Positions 21,108 through 30,376 are shown, numbered from the stretch's first letter. The stretch: 64,000 nt of DNA from Bacillaceae bacterium Marseille-Q3522 (GCA_017898095.1 JAGKQJ010000002.1:1-64000), one strand, 5' to 3'. The notes: generated by a model not told the origin, from the letters alone. Translations and numbers: made by a program.

Positions 21108-21641
21108 CTACTTTGGTTCTGCAAGTTCATTTGCTTTTGAATATGATTGAAAAACCTCTAACACTTTTACATAGCGGTCTTTTGTTAAAATGGGAATCCC
21201 CTTTTTCAGTTCCCGGTGTTTATTACTTTCGAGTCTTCCTAAATCAATTTGAAAAAAAGATTGGATGATATTATAATGATCAGGCTTGCCGTTAAAGATC
21301 GTTAAAACACCTTCCTCGGTAATACCAAAATAACCATTTGCCTTTAACAGTGGAGAAATATCATCTACTTCGCGGCGAAAAACCACTTTTTCCCCGCCCA
21401 TGTCTATCAGCTGCCAGTCTTGATATTTTGACCAAAAGTCTTCCATTGACCATATTGTTTCTTTTGTTATTTGCTCACTGATTTCTCCATCTAAATAAAG
21501 GTTTTCTAAAATAACGGTCATTTCTACCGGTGCCGGTACGGTTGGCCGGGTTACTATTTTTTCGGCAAAAACGGGAAGAGTCATTTTTGCGGAAAAAAAT
21601 ATCAATGCGAGCGATAATATGAAAGCCCTGCCTTTTTTCAT
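21108..21641 (-). CDS. bofC: BofC, forespore intercompartmental signalling factor
   Basis: This 177-residue exported protein has an N-terminal signal peptide (residues 1-26, ending PVFA). In B. subtilis BofC is made in the forespore and inhibits SpoIVB, tuning pro-sigma-K activation. Length, signal peptide and the place beside ruvA agree with bofC. SpoIVFA and SpoIVFB, downstream partners of that checkpoint, are encoded at 39.4-41.0 kb. AGAGGTG precedes the ATG. The 337 bp upstream gap holds only the aco terminator. Confidence 0.9.
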   Translation of the reverse strand: MKKGRAFILSLALIFFSAKMTLPVFAEKIVTRPTVPAPVEMTVILENLYLDGEISEQITKETIWSMEDFWSKYQDWQLIDMGGEKVVFRREVDDISPLLKANGYFGITEEGVLTIFNGKPDHYNIIQSFFQIDLGRLESNKHRELKKGIPILTKDRYVKVLEVFQSYSKANELAEPK

Positions 21642-21887
21642 CTTGGTTCACCTCTTTTGTTCCTTGAGAAGTCAAATTCATTTCTTTGAAAGGTAAAGAG
21701 CTTCGTTCAGGCGCTTTTTCCTTTTTAGCAGAGTCTTCCCTTCAATTCCGTAAATCCGGCTTACTGAATGTAAATTACTATCTATTTCATAGTTTGACCA
21801 ACCTGTTGAAAAATTATCCATTGTTTAAAGTTGCCGCCTTTTGCCTGGCATCCCTTAGTTTCATAATTTTTTTGCTTTCCTAAGCAG

Positions 21888-21912
21888 AAAAAAAGACGGC
21901 AATAATGCCGCC
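21888..21912 (-). terminator. Terminator of the aco operon
   Basis: The minus strand forms GGCGGCA-TTA-TTGCCGTC followed by TTTTTTT, about 70 bp after the dihydrolipoyl dehydrogenase gene. Confidence 0.85.
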
Positions 21913-21978
21913 GAAAACGTATCGGGAAAAATTTTTACTATACAACGGGATTTAAATCAATCATTTCACATTCCAGTG

Positions 21979-23358
21979 TTAGAGAGTATGAACCGGATAG
22001 CCGATTCCTTTTTCACCCGCTTCCATGATCACTTCTCCTAAAGAAGGATGCACATGAACAGTGAGAGCCAGATCTTCCAATGTTAACCCGGTTTGCAGGG
22101 CAACCGCCAACTCGTTAATCAGTTCAGCCGCATTCGGACCGGCAATGAAGCCGCCTAATAACGTTCCGTCCTCCGTATCAGAAATCAGTTTGATAAATCC
22201 ATCAGGATCATTTAGGGTTAAAGAGCGCCCGTTTGCAGCGAACGGGAATTTTGTCACTTTCGGTTTAAAGCCCTTTGCTTTCGCTTCTTGTTCCGTCAAC
22301 CCGACAGATGCTAATTGCGGCTCAGAAAAGACTACTGCGGGAATGACATAATCCTCCGGATAGACCTGATCGCCGGAAATTATTTCTGCAACTGCTTTTC
22401 CCTGCATGGAAGCACGGTGAGCAAGCGCGATTCCTTCCGTCACATCACCAATCGCATAAATATGGCCGGCGGATGTCCGGCACTGGGCATCCGTAGCAAT
22501 AAAACCGCGCTGTGATGTTATTATTCCGGCTTTATCAAGCTCCAACCCTGATATATTTGGTTTTCTTCCTACTGTTACTAATACATAATCAGAAGTAAAT
22601 GTTTGCAGGCTTCCGTTTATTTCCGCAGTAACCGTCCCTTCAAGCGCGTTTTCAGAAATATTTTGTACTTTCGCCTCCGTTATAATCGTCACATTTGCTT
22701 TCTTTTTCAATTTTTTTGCGACAAGCGAACTCATATCCTTATCAAAGCTAGGGAGTATATCTTTCGCACCTTCCAAAATGGTCACTTCTGTACCAAAATT
22801 TGCGTATACTGTCCCAAGCTCAATGCCAATATAGCCGCCGCCAATTACGGTAAGCCTGCGCGGGATTTCTTTTAATGCTAAAGCTCCTGTAGATGAGATC
22901 ACTCTGTTTCCCCATGTCATAAACGGCAGACAAACCGGTACAGAACCTGTTGCAATAATACAGTTGGTAAATGTATACGTCTCCTTTGCCACAGTAAGCG
23001 TGTGCTCATCAATGAAACTTGCAGTTCCTGTTATGATTTCAACACCATTTGCTTTAAGCAGTGACTTGACGCCATTTGTCAATTGCCCGACAATCCCGGC
23101 TTTCCAAGCCTGTACTTTAGCAAAATCAATTTCCGGATTTGCAAAATAGATACCTATTTTTTCAGCTTCGCTTCCACATTCTTTATAATGGCTAGCTTCA
23201 ATTAAAGCCTTAGAAGGAATACAGCCGACATTTAAACAGGTTCCGCCAAGCTCTTTTGCTTCTACTATCGCTGTTTTTTGTCCTAATTGAGCGGCGCGAA
23301 TGGCGGCAACGTAGCCGCCCGGACCTGCTCCTATGACCATTGTTTCAAATTTTTTCAT
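21979..23358 (-). CDS. acoL: Dihydrolipoyl dehydrogenase of acetoin complex
   Basis: This 459-residue flavoenzyme (E3) reoxidises dihydrolipoamide on the acetoin dehydrogenase E2. It shows an N-terminal FAD site GAGPGGYVAAIRAAQLG, the redox disulfide GGTCLNVGCIPSKALI near residue 40, a NAD-binding GGGYIGIELG near 172, and the C-terminal catalytic HVHPSLGE near 440. It is last in acoABCL and is followed by a terminator. A 237 bp gap with two hairpins separates it from acoC. Confidence 0.93.
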   Translation of the reverse strand: MKKFETMVIGAGPGGYVAAIRAAQLGQKTAIVEAKELGGTCLNVGCIPSKALIEASHYKECGSEAEKIGIYFANPEIDFAKVQAWKAGIVGQLTNGVKSLLKANGVEIITGTASFIDEHTLTVAKETYTFTNCIIATGSVPVCLPFMTWGNRVISSTGALALKEIPRRLTVIGGGYIGIELGTVYANFGTEVTILEGAKDILPSFDKDMSSLVAKKLKKKANVTIITEAKVQNISENALEGTVTAEINGSLQTFTSDYVLVTVGRKPNISGLELDKAGIITSQRGFIATDAQCRTSAGHIYAIGDVTEGIALAHRASMQGKAVAEIISGDQVYPEDYVIPAVVFSEPQLASVGLTEQEAKAKGFKPKVTKFPFAANGRSLTLNDPDGFIKLISDTEDGTLLGGFIAGPNAAELINELAVALQTGLTLEDLALTVHVHPSLGEVIMEAGEKGIGYPVHTL

Positions 23359-23459
23359 TGTTTACCCACCTTCATTTCAACATCGCGGTTTGTAGACAGA
23401 AGAACGGAAGTACTATAGTAAAATTTTCTAAATATACACTTTAAATATCAAAGTTCGCG

Positions 23460-23570
23460 GATCGCGGGCAGGCACCCTGCTGAGGAAGGAGTTACCGCTT
23501 CCGCGATCAACATTTTTCATCCTGCAATTTACGTCCTGGCTTTCCTTTTTTAACAGCGAAAAAATTGCAG
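23460..23570 (-). other. Structured intercistronic region between acoC and acoL
   Basis: Two inverted repeats fill the gap. The first, 23460-23518, has GATCGCGG arms enclosing a GCAGG/CCTGC hairpin. The second, 23522-23570, has nine-base arms CTGCAATTT and AAATTGCAG. Neither is followed by a convincing U-run on the minus strand, so they look like mRNA processing or stability hairpins, or remnants of a small mobile repeat, not a terminator. Confidence 0.55.
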
Positions 23571-23595
23571 TACGAAGGGATTTCCCTATTATTTC

Positions 23596-24831
23596 CTAAA
23601 AAAAGAGCCTGTAAGGATGCTGCAAATAAGTCACAACTGTAGTTAAAAACTGACTTGCCGGCTCTCCATCGAGAACCCGGTGATCAAATGTCAAGCTTAA
23701 CGGCAGCATTTTTCGTGCATTCCAAAGTCCATTCTCAAAAACAGCCGTCTCTTGTGTTGACCCAATTCCTAAAATACCGGCCTCGGGCGGATTTAGTACA
23801 GGCGTAAAATATTCAATTCCAGAAGCACCAAGGTTTGTGATCGTAAAAGTAGAACCTGTTAATTCATCACCGGATAAAGAACCATTGCGTGCTTTTTCAC
23901 TTAAACTCTTAATCTGCCCTGCAATTTCTCCGACCGTTTGCTTATCCGCATGGCGGATTACCGGCACCATTAAACCTTCTTGGAGGGCAACGGCAATTCC
24001 TAAATGTACATGCTCATGGAGATGAATACTGTTATCAACAAAAGCGCTATTCATCTCCGGGTGCTTTTGCAGCGCAGCTGCAACGGCTTTTGCAAGATAA
24101 GCAGTTATTGTAACCTTGCCTTTAAAACCGCTGTTTTCTAAATCAGCACGCACTGCTTTGTGCAAATTCAATAGTTTCGTTATATCCGCCTTTCGCATCA
24201 GCGTAAGCTGTGCACTGCTTTGCAGACTTTCGTACATATTATCGGCAATGATTTTACGCATTCCTTTGATCGGTTTCACGATCGTTTTTTCCAGTGCTTT
24301 TTCTGCCTGCAACGGTGCTTTTGATACAATTGACTGTCCTTGTTCTAGCGCCAGCTGTACGTCTTTTTTTGTAATTCTCCCTTTCGGACCGGTACCGGTT
24401 ATCCCTTCGTAAGCTATATCATGTGCACGGGCAAGTTTTTTTGCCGCCGGGGAAATTTTAATTCTGCCATTATGATGCGGTTCTGTTTTAGATACTGCCG
24501 GAGCGAATGAGGTTTGCTCATTTTGCACTGGGACTGCAACCTTTTCCTCTTTCGCTGTTGTATCCGGCAGTACTGTGCTTTCTGTTGATTCCCCCTCTTG
24601 TCCGATAAAAGCAATCGTTGCACCAACTTCCGCCGTTTCATCCACATCGAGGACAACGTCGAGCAAAACGCCGCTTTCCGGGGATTCAAGTTCATTTGTT
24701 ATTTTATCGGTACTGATTGTTACAAGTGGGTCGCCCTTTTGTACCGTATCCCCTTTCTGTTTTAACCATTCAACAATCGTTCCTTCTTCCATACTCATTC
24801 CAAATTTCGGCATGACAACTTCCACAGCCAT
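23596..24831 (-). CDS. acoC: Acetoin dehydrogenase E2, dihydrolipoamide acetyltransferase
   Basis: This 411-residue core component transfers the acetyl group from acetoin cleavage to CoA. It has one lipoyl domain (1-76) with lysine in STDKITNE near residue 43, a flexible linker, a peripheral subunit-binding domain with GTGPKGRITKKDV near 145, and the catalytic domain (190-411) with FDHRVLDGEPA near 383. AAAGGAG precedes the ATG. The neighbours acoA, acoB and acoR make acetoin the likely substrate; pyruvate or branched-chain complexes are less likely. Confidence 0.92.
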   Translation of the reverse strand: MAVEVVMPKFGMSMEEGTIVEWLKQKGDTVQKGDPLVTISTDKITNELESPESGVLLDVVLDVDETAEVGATIAFIGQEGESTESTVLPDTTAKEEKVAVPVQNEQTSFAPAVSKTEPHHNGRIKISPAAKKLARAHDIAYEGITGTGPKGRITKKDVQLALEQGQSIVSKAPLQAEKALEKTIVKPIKGMRKIIADNMYESLQSSAQLTLMRKADITKLLNLHKAVRADLENSGFKGKVTITAYLAKAVAAALQKHPEMNSAFVDNSIHLHEHVHLGIAVALQEGLMVPVIRHADKQTVGEIAGQIKSLSEKARNGSLSGDELTGSTFTITNLGASGIEYFTPVLNPPEAGILGIGSTQETAVFENGLWNARKMLPLSLTFDHRVLDGEPASQFLTTVVTYLQHPYRLFF

Positions 24832-24866
24832 TATCTTTCACACTCCTTTAATTCCGTCCTTCATCT

Positions 24867-25901
24867 TTATACCAATGCAATTTGCGGATCATTTAATAAT
24901 TCCGATACAACTTGAACAATTTTTTCAGGAGAAGGTAAATATAAATCTTCCAAGACGGGAGAAAACGGAACTGGACAATGTGGTGCTGTAATCATTTTGA
25001 TTGGTGCATCCAAATCATCAAAACCTTTATCTCCCACCATCGCGGCAATATCTGTTGCCGCATTGCAGCGCGGGTTTGCTTCATCGACGATCACTAAATG
25101 ATTCGTTTTGGCAACGGAGGTTAAGATCGTTTCTTCGTCCAGAGGAGATAATGTCCGCGGGTCAATGACCTCCGTTTCAATGCCTTTTTTTGCAAGAAGG
25201 TCCGCTGCTTTTAAAGCGGTATGAACCTGCTTGCCAATTGCCACAATCGTCAAATCACCGCCGCTTCTTTTAATATCTGCTTTGCCGAACGGGATTGTGT
25301 AATAGCTGTCCGGTACTTCCCCTTTCATCGTATAAAGTGTCTTATCTTCAAAGAATACACAAAGATCATCATCTTCGATGGCAGCTAATAGTAGTCCTTT
25401 TGCATCATATGGTGTAGACGGAACAGCTACTTTAATTCCCGGGATTGCAGTGAACATTCCGTATAAACTTTGTGAATGCTGCGCCGCCGCCCGGAAGCCT
25501 GCCCCGTGCACCGTGCGGATCGTTAAAGGTACGCGCGCCTTGCCGCCAAACATATAACGGAGCTTTGCCCCCTGGTTCATGACTTCGTCCAGGCAGCTGC
25601 CGATGAAGTCATTGAACATTAATTCGGCAACTGGGCGTAGTCCTGTTGCTGCAGCTGTGACAGCAGCACCGATGAAACCCGCCTCAGAAATTGGTGTATC
25701 GATGACGCGGTTTCTGCCAAATTCCGTGGCAAGCCCTTTTGTTAAACCGAATACGCCTCCCCATGCTTCGGAATCCTGGAGGTGATCAACCTCGGCACCG
25801 CCGGCAACATCGATGCCGATTAGCACAACATCTTCATTTTTCCGCATTGCCTGATGCAAGCTTTCGTTGATCGCGTTCATAAACGTAATTTTTCTTGTCA
25901 T
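24867..25901 (-). CDS. acoB: Acetoin dehydrogenase E1 subunit beta
   Basis: The 344-residue beta subunit of the thiamine diphosphate-dependent E1 starts MTRKITFMNAINESLHQAM. It has family sequences GTEFGRNRVIDTPISEAGF-type (here ATEFGRNRV) near 60, and PSTPYDAKGLLLAAI near 160, with the transketolase C-terminal domain at the end. ATG 25901 is preferred over the open frame upstream because AGGTG precedes it. It is co-transcribed with acoA. Confidence 0.93.
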   Translation of the reverse strand: MTRKITFMNAINESLHQAMRKNEDVVLIGIDVAGGAEVDHLQDSEAWGGVFGLTKGLATEFGRNRVIDTPISEAGFIGAAVTAAATGLRPVAELMFNDFIGSCLDEVMNQGAKLRYMFGGKARVPLTIRTVHGAGFRAAAQHSQSLYGMFTAIPGIKVAVPSTPYDAKGLLLAAIEDDDLCVFFEDKTLYTMKGEVPDSYYTIPFGKADIKRSGGDLTIVAIGKQVHTALKAADLLAKKGIETEVIDPRTLSPLDEETILTSVAKTNHLVIVDEANPRCNAATDIAAMVGDKGFDDLDAPIKMITAPHCPVPFSPVLEDLYLPSPEKIVQVVSELLNDPQIALV

Positions 25902-25996
25902 AATATTCACCTCATTTAAAATTAATGAATGGACCGGTTTTAAAATTGAGTCTGCAAAAGATAACAAATTTGCTGCTTTTTTAACAAACTCAAAAA

Positions 25997-26989
25997 TTAA
26001 TAAGCTACATAAACATCTTTTGTCAGTTCATCCGCATCCGGCAGCGGACTTTCTTCAGCGAAGACAACTGCTTCATCTATCGCTGCTTTTGCGAACTGTT
26101 CAATTTTTTCCAGATCGTTAAGACCGGCAATTTTATTTGAAACTACGTAATCTTTAAAGCGGGAAATCGCATCAAGTTCATGTAAATGTTTATCTCTTTC
26201 TGCTTCCTTTTTGTAGTTTTGTGAATCTCCTTCAAAATGACCGAAGTTGCGATAGGTTTTACATTCAAGTAAGGTCGGCCCCTCGCCGTTCCGTGCTCTT
26301 GCAATTGCTTTACCTGCTGCTTCATATACTGCCGCCACATCTTTTCCGTCTACGACTTCACCGGGAATGCTATAGCCGGCAGCCCGGTCAGCAATTGATT
26401 TACAGCTTGAGGCATATTCAAATGTTGACGCTTCACCGTAACCGTTATTTTCGGCAACAAAGACTACCGGAAGGTTTAAGATTGCCGCCATGTTAATTCC
26501 TTCATGGAATGTGCCGTGATTGTTCGCCCCGTCGCCAAAGAAACAGACAGCTACATTTTTTGTCCCTTTTACCTTTGCTGTTAATGCGGCGCCGACTGCA
26601 AGCGGGAAACCGCCGCCAACGATTCCATTGGCACCAAGCATTCCTTTTGATATGTCGGCAATATGCATCGAACCGCCTTTTCCTTTGCAAAGTCCGGTTG
26701 CTTTGCCAAATAACTCTGCCATCATCCCGTTTAAATCACAGCCCTTTGCAATACAATGACCGTGACCGCGATGTGTGCTCGTAATCGAATCATCATCTGT
26801 CAAATGGGCACATACGCCGACAGCAACCGCTTCCTGCCCGGAATATAAATGAACAAACCCGGGGAGTACCCCTTTTTGAAAAATTTCGTGTACAGTATCC
26901 TCAAAGTTGCGGATCTCATTCATTTTTTGATAGATCCATTTTGCTTTTTCAGCTGTAATATTGCTTTCTTTCACCTGAGATGCTGTCAT
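25997..26989 (-). CDS. acoA: Acetoin dehydrogenase E1 subunit alpha
   Basis: The 330-residue alpha subunit cleaves acetoin with thiamine diphosphate. The cofactor motif is visible: GDGANNHGTFHEGINMAAILNLPVVFV split around residues 150-180, preceded by HRGHGHCIAKG near 80. It is first in the acoABCL operon, with AAGGAGG before the ATG, and is driven by the sigma-54 promoter at 27054. Confidence 0.93.
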   Translation of the reverse strand: MTASQVKESNITAEKAKWIYQKMNEIRNFEDTVHEIFQKGVLPGFVHLYSGQEAVAVGVCAHLTDDDSITSTHRGHGHCIAKGCDLNGMMAELFGKATGLCKGKGGSMHIADISKGMLGANGIVGGGFPLAVGAALTAKVKGTKNVAVCFFGDGANNHGTFHEGINMAAILNLPVVFVAENNGYGEASTFEYASSCKSIADRAAGYSIPGEVVDGKDVAAVYEAAGKAIARARNGEGPTLLECKTYRNFGHFEGDSQNYKKEAERDKHLHELDAISRFKDYVVSNKIAGLNDLEKIEQFAKAAIDEAVVFAEESPLPDADELTKDVYVAY

Positions 26990-27053
26990 TTTTCATTCCT
27001 CCTTATTTATCGAAAAAAATTCCGGCAAATATTTTTGCTTCATTAAATCTTTA

Positions 27054-27069
27054 TGCAAGCATCGTGCCA
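27054..27069 (-). promoter_or_regulatory. Sigma-54 (SigL) promoter of acoABCL
   Basis: The minus strand reads TGGCACGATGCTTGCA, a perfect -24/-12 element (TGGCAC, 5 bp, TTGCA). It lies about 65 bp upstream of the acoA ATG, and the neighbouring acoR encodes a sigma-54 activator. Confidence 0.95.
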
Positions 27070-27073
27070 ATTT

Positions 27074-27087
27074 GGAAAGCGTTTTCA
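27074..27087 (-). promoter_or_regulatory. CcpA (cre) site upstream of acoA
   Basis: The minus strand reads TGAAAACGCTTTCC, one mismatch from the cre consensus TGWAANCGNTNWCA. It lies directly upstream of the -24 element, so CcpA bound here could block activator contact and give carbon catabolite repression of acetoin use. Confidence 0.75.
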
Positions 27088-27120
27088 TAACAAGATTCTT
27101 TTTATAGAAAAAAATAAAAA

Positions 27121-27164
27121 TGAGACGAATCATGAAATTGTCTCATTTCGTCTCATTTTGGCTC
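27121..27164 (-). promoter_or_regulatory. Candidate AcoR upstream activating site
   Basis: TGAGAC at 27121 and GTCTCA at 27140 form an inverted repeat. A further GTCTCA (27150) and GGCTCA (27160) continue the series. The spacing of about 60-100 bp upstream of the -24 element is typical for enhancer sites of sigma-54 activators. The binding protein is inferred from position only. Confidence 0.5.
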
Positions 27165-27227
27165 ACTTTTTCTAAACATTCTTTATCGCAGATTTAAGTT
27201 TGTAAGATCTCAGCAAAAGGCTGCTTT

Positions 27228-29075
27228 TTAAAGCTGATATTTTTTTAGCTTTCGGTAAAATGTACTTCTCGGGATATTTAGCATTTTTGCCGCTTCTGCC
27301 GCATCCCCGTCTGTCTGCTCGAGCATTTTTTTGAGCCGTTCTCTTTCGAGCTGCTCACGGTAGTTTAAGTCCGCTGTTTTTGTTGCCTTCTTGGGAAAAG
27401 AAAACACTCTGTCATATAAAAAGCTGCGCACGGATGCTGCATCCGGAAGTGTTTCCCCGTAATAAGTTTGCATAAGCTCAAGCACATTAAAAAGCTCGCG
27501 GATATTTCCCGGCCAATGATACTCTTTTAGAAGCGCAAGATTCGGTTCCGTCCAATGCACGTTCCACTGTCTTTTCTTCTGATAATAGGCAATAAAGTCA
27601 GTAATATCATCCTCCCTTTCCACTAAAGTTGGGAGTTTTATAGTATATACGATCATTCGGTAATACAAATCTTCACGAAAATCACCTGTTTTCACCATTT
27701 TGCGGATATCCTTATGCGTGGCAGACACAATCCGGACATCGATTGGAACCGGCTTTGTTCCTCCTATAGGTACTACCTGTTTTTCTTGTAAAACGCGTAA
27801 TAGGGCAATCTGCATTTTTTCAGAAATTTCACCAATTTCATCTAAAAAAATCGTTCCTTTATGGGCAAGACGCAGCTTCCCGGGATAGCCATACCTGTTT
27901 GCTCCGGTAAAGGCACCGGCTTCATAACCAAACAGTTCACTTTCAAGCAGATCTGAAGGGATTGCACCACAATTTACTGCAACAAACGGTGCATCGCGGC
28001 GGACACTATTTTCATGAATAGACCGGGCAATTACCTCTTTCCCAGTACCGGATGCACCGTACAAATGGACAGCTACATCTGATTTTCTTACTTTGGCCGC
28101 CTCTTTCAGCACAGCCTGGAAGGCTGTGCTCGTGCCCTTTACACCGGAAAAAATAAATCGCGGCCAGACGGAATACAGTGTTGGATGGCTGTTTTTCTCC
28201 AGTTCCGCAACATGTATTTTCCACCCTATTGTTTCCCCGGATTTTTCAGATTGAATCGCTTCTTTTTTGAGAAAATTGTCTCTTGCGCCATTGTCCAATA
28301 TTTCGTGTACTGTCTTTCTTTCAGAATGTACAACTGACTTCAGTGACGGATGAATATAAATTATTTGTTGTTTGCGATTGCATAATACATACGGATCTTG
28401 ATCCATTTGGTGATCTAAGGCATAACCCATTAATTCGACTTCTTCTTCAAGGATTTTTTTCTGTAAGTGATGTTCAATCGCGTAAGCAGTTGCCGCAACA
28501 GTGCCAAGCAAATGTGGATGGTGATGGCAGTCAAGCGGGCTGGAAACGTCTATGATTCCAACAATATTTCCTGCTTCATCATGAATCGGGGACGCGGAGC
28601 AGGACCAATTTTGTGAAGCAAGCGAATAATGTTCAGCACCGATAATGGTCATTGGTTCTCGCGTTAGTAATGCCGTCCCAATTGCATTTGTGCCTACTTC
28701 ACATTCCGTCCATCTTGCCCCTTCGACAAAATTAATTTGTTTAGCTAAATTCCAGGATACATTATTACCGATCATTTTTAAGACGTAACCGTCCCGGTCA
28801 ATCAGCAGAATAGCGAGATCTAGATTTTGATACCATTTCCTGAGACGTTCAAGGAAAGGAAGTGAAATATCAAGCAATTGATTTTCTGCTTTTTGGCGTT
28901 CTGTCAGTTCCTTCATTTGCAGAAGCTTTTCGCCTTTTTTTGCATAAGGATCAACACCGGAATTACGGCATCTGTGCCATGACTCTCTGATTCTTTGATC
29001 TATGCGTTCTGTGTCGAGAACACCTTCTTTGATAAACCGATTCCACAATTGTTTTGTTAACGTATCCGTATACAT
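27228..29075 (-). CDS. acoR: AcoR-like sigma-54-dependent transcriptional activator
   Basis: This 615-residue activator of the acetoin operon has an N-terminal GAF-like sensor region (about 60-220) and an AAA+ domain from about residue 315. The AAA+ domain carries Walker A GASGTGKEVIARS, the sigma-54 contact loop GAFTGA, Walker B GTIFLDEIGE and arginine fingers. A C-terminal Fis-type helix-turn-helix holds AAKMLNIPRSTFYRKL. I chose ATG 29075 (MYTDTLTK) with the site AAAGGGGTG; the frame is open to 29105. It lies upstream of acoA on the same strand, with its own sigma-A promoter and cre site. Confidence 0.93.
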   Translation of the reverse strand: MYTDTLTKQLWNRFIKEGVLDTERIDQRIRESWHRCRNSGVDPYAKKGEKLLQMKELTERQKAENQLLDISLPFLERLRKWYQNLDLAILLIDRDGYVLKMIGNNVSWNLAKQINFVEGARWTECEVGTNAIGTALLTREPMTIIGAEHYSLASQNWSCSASPIHDEAGNIVGIIDVSSPLDCHHHPHLLGTVAATAYAIEHHLQKKILEEEVELMGYALDHQMDQDPYVLCNRKQQIIYIHPSLKSVVHSERKTVHEILDNGARDNFLKKEAIQSEKSGETIGWKIHVAELEKNSHPTLYSVWPRFIFSGVKGTSTAFQAVLKEAAKVRKSDVAVHLYGASGTGKEVIARSIHENSVRRDAPFVAVNCGAIPSDLLESELFGYEAGAFTGANRYGYPGKLRLAHKGTIFLDEIGEISEKMQIALLRVLQEKQVVPIGGTKPVPIDVRIVSATHKDIRKMVKTGDFREDLYYRMIVYTIKLPTLVEREDDITDFIAYYQKKRQWNVHWTEPNLALLKEYHWPGNIRELFNVLELMQTYYGETLPDAASVRSFLYDRVFSFPKKATKTADLNYREQLERERLKKMLEQTDGDAAEAAKMLNIPRSTFYRKLKKYQL

Positions 29076-29114
29076 GCTGATGCACCCCTTTACCATCTTT
29101 TCCAAAGATTTATC

Positions 29115-29178
29115 ACAGGCGGGATATTTGCAGGTTAACCCACCTGAGTTAGCGAAGGCGGGTAATAAAGTGAAACTT
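29115..29178 (+). repeat. Decayed R2/R1-like repeat fragment
   Basis: CCCACCTGAGTTAGCGAAGG and GCGGGT form a hairpin like that of R2 and are followed by ATAAAGTGAAACTT, the left end of R1. This looks like a remnant in the acoR upstream region, overlapping the untranslated leader. Similarity is short. Confidence 0.35.
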
Positions 29179-29202
29179 AATCATAGTAGTTATCTTACTA
29201 TT

Positions 29203-29231
29203 ATTGTATAAGGAAAACGGTTTCGTGACAA
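29203..29231 (-). promoter_or_regulatory. Sigma-A promoter of acoR with cre in the spacer
   Basis: The minus strand reads TTGTCA, a 17 bp spacer, TACAAT. The spacer contains CGAAACCGTTTTCC (29212-29225), a cre-like sequence with two mismatches. CcpA bound there would occlude RNA polymerase, giving a second level of glucose repression on acetoin use. Confidence 0.75.
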
Positions 29232-29377
29232 TAATTTCATCCGGCTTATTTTACACGGAAAATTTGAAAGGAAGGCAGTTGGGCTTAGTCTGAATATTAA
29301 TAAATGCGGCCCAAGAAAAAACGAGCCGCATAACACATTTTCCGTTCTTTTACAAAAAGCTTATTCCTTTTTTTAAA

Positions 29378-30376
29378 TCAAAACAAAGCAGGTTTATTTA
29401 TTGTTTGTTTTAGCTCCTGAAAAAAATGCTGCCTTTTTTGTAAATTGGATACTGTCAATGCCATTACACGACGCATTTTTTCCGGATTTACATATCCCTT
29501 TTCCCGAATCAGTCTGTTCCATTCGCGGAAAATATCGCTTGGAAAGGCAAGAGCATATATAAAACCTTTATGATTACAATACCGACGGATTTGCGGATAT
29601 ATTTGCAATGCCGCAAAAGACCAATTAAGAAATGGTAAAATACGATTTGCATATTGTAAAATATCGGCATGGGCACCGCCATAGCTGATTAAATCAAAAT
29701 CCAGTAAGTATAATACTCCTTTTTTACTGCGCAAAAAATTATGATGAGCAACATCCCCATGTAAAATGACACTGTCATCTTCCGCAAAAAACAATTGTTC
29801 CTCCGCTATCCCTTTCAGTGACCATCCAGCCCATTCAAGCAGCATATCAATTTCTTCCCGGCGCAGAAAGAATTTCACAAAAGAAAGGTTCCGGCAAAAG
29901 GTGTTGAAGCGTCCCTGCCATTTTTCCAAAAGTTGAAATGAAGGTACTAGTTTTTTATAACGGTCTGCCAATTTTTTTGAGGCATGATGATAATTTTCTA
30001 ACAGATTCAACCCTGTGGAACGGTCGTAATCATGCAGATAAGAGAAGATCGGCTCCTCTTCTTGCAAATATTGCAAAAAGCCATAGTAGTTTCCATCCAG
30101 ATAGAACGATTCATTACAACAAGAAAAAAATTGATATGTCTGCTTAAAACCTTCCTTATGCAAAGAAGCAGTAAAAGCTGCCTGAACGGTTAATCGTTGA
30201 AGTGAGGAAAATCCTTTTATGATAAAAGGATTTTTATGAAACATTACTAGATATACATGCTTACGAATTCGTGTTACTTGATCAGCTTGAATCGAACATT
30301 GCTTCTGTAAAAGGGAAAGGAGACGATTCCTCGTTTCATCGTCTCCCCAGTTTGCATTGCTAATACTAATCGTCAT
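29378..30376 (-). CDS. Spore-coat-associated phosphotransferase/kinase-like protein
   Basis: This 332-residue protein of the aminoglycoside phosphotransferase/CotS-like kinase fold has the catalytic loop LHGDVAHHNFL near residue 205 and the metal-binding LLDFDLISYGG near 225. The N-terminal lobe (10-90) is less conserved. ATG 30376 overlaps the safA stop by 11 bp, so it is translationally coupled to the spore coat gene safA. That makes a role in spore coat assembly likely. The substrate is unknown. The 29232-29377 gap upstream of acoR holds only an ATGCGGC hairpin without a U-run. Confidence 0.8.
   Translation of the reverse strand: MTISISNANWGDDETRNRLLSLLQKQCSIQADQVTRIRKHVYLVMFHKNPFIIKGFSSLQRLTVQAAFTASLHKEGFKQTYQFFSCCNESFYLDGNYYGFLQYLQEEEPIFSYLHDYDRSTGLNLLENYHHASKKLADRYKKLVPSFQLLEKWQGRFNTFCRNLSFVKFFLRREEIDMLLEWAGWSLKGIAEEQLFFAEDDSVILHGDVAHHNFLRSKKGVLYLLDFDLISYGGAHADILQYANRILPFLNWSFAALQIYPQIRRYCNHKGFIYALAFPSDIFREWNRLIREKGYVNPEKMRRVMALTVSNLQKRQHFFQELKQTINKPALF

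Noticed and set aside
27183-27197. TTTATCGCAGATTTAAG next to the aco UAS, similar to the right end of R1
   Set aside because: Only about 13 matching bases and no second end in the right orientation; chance or a tiny remnant.
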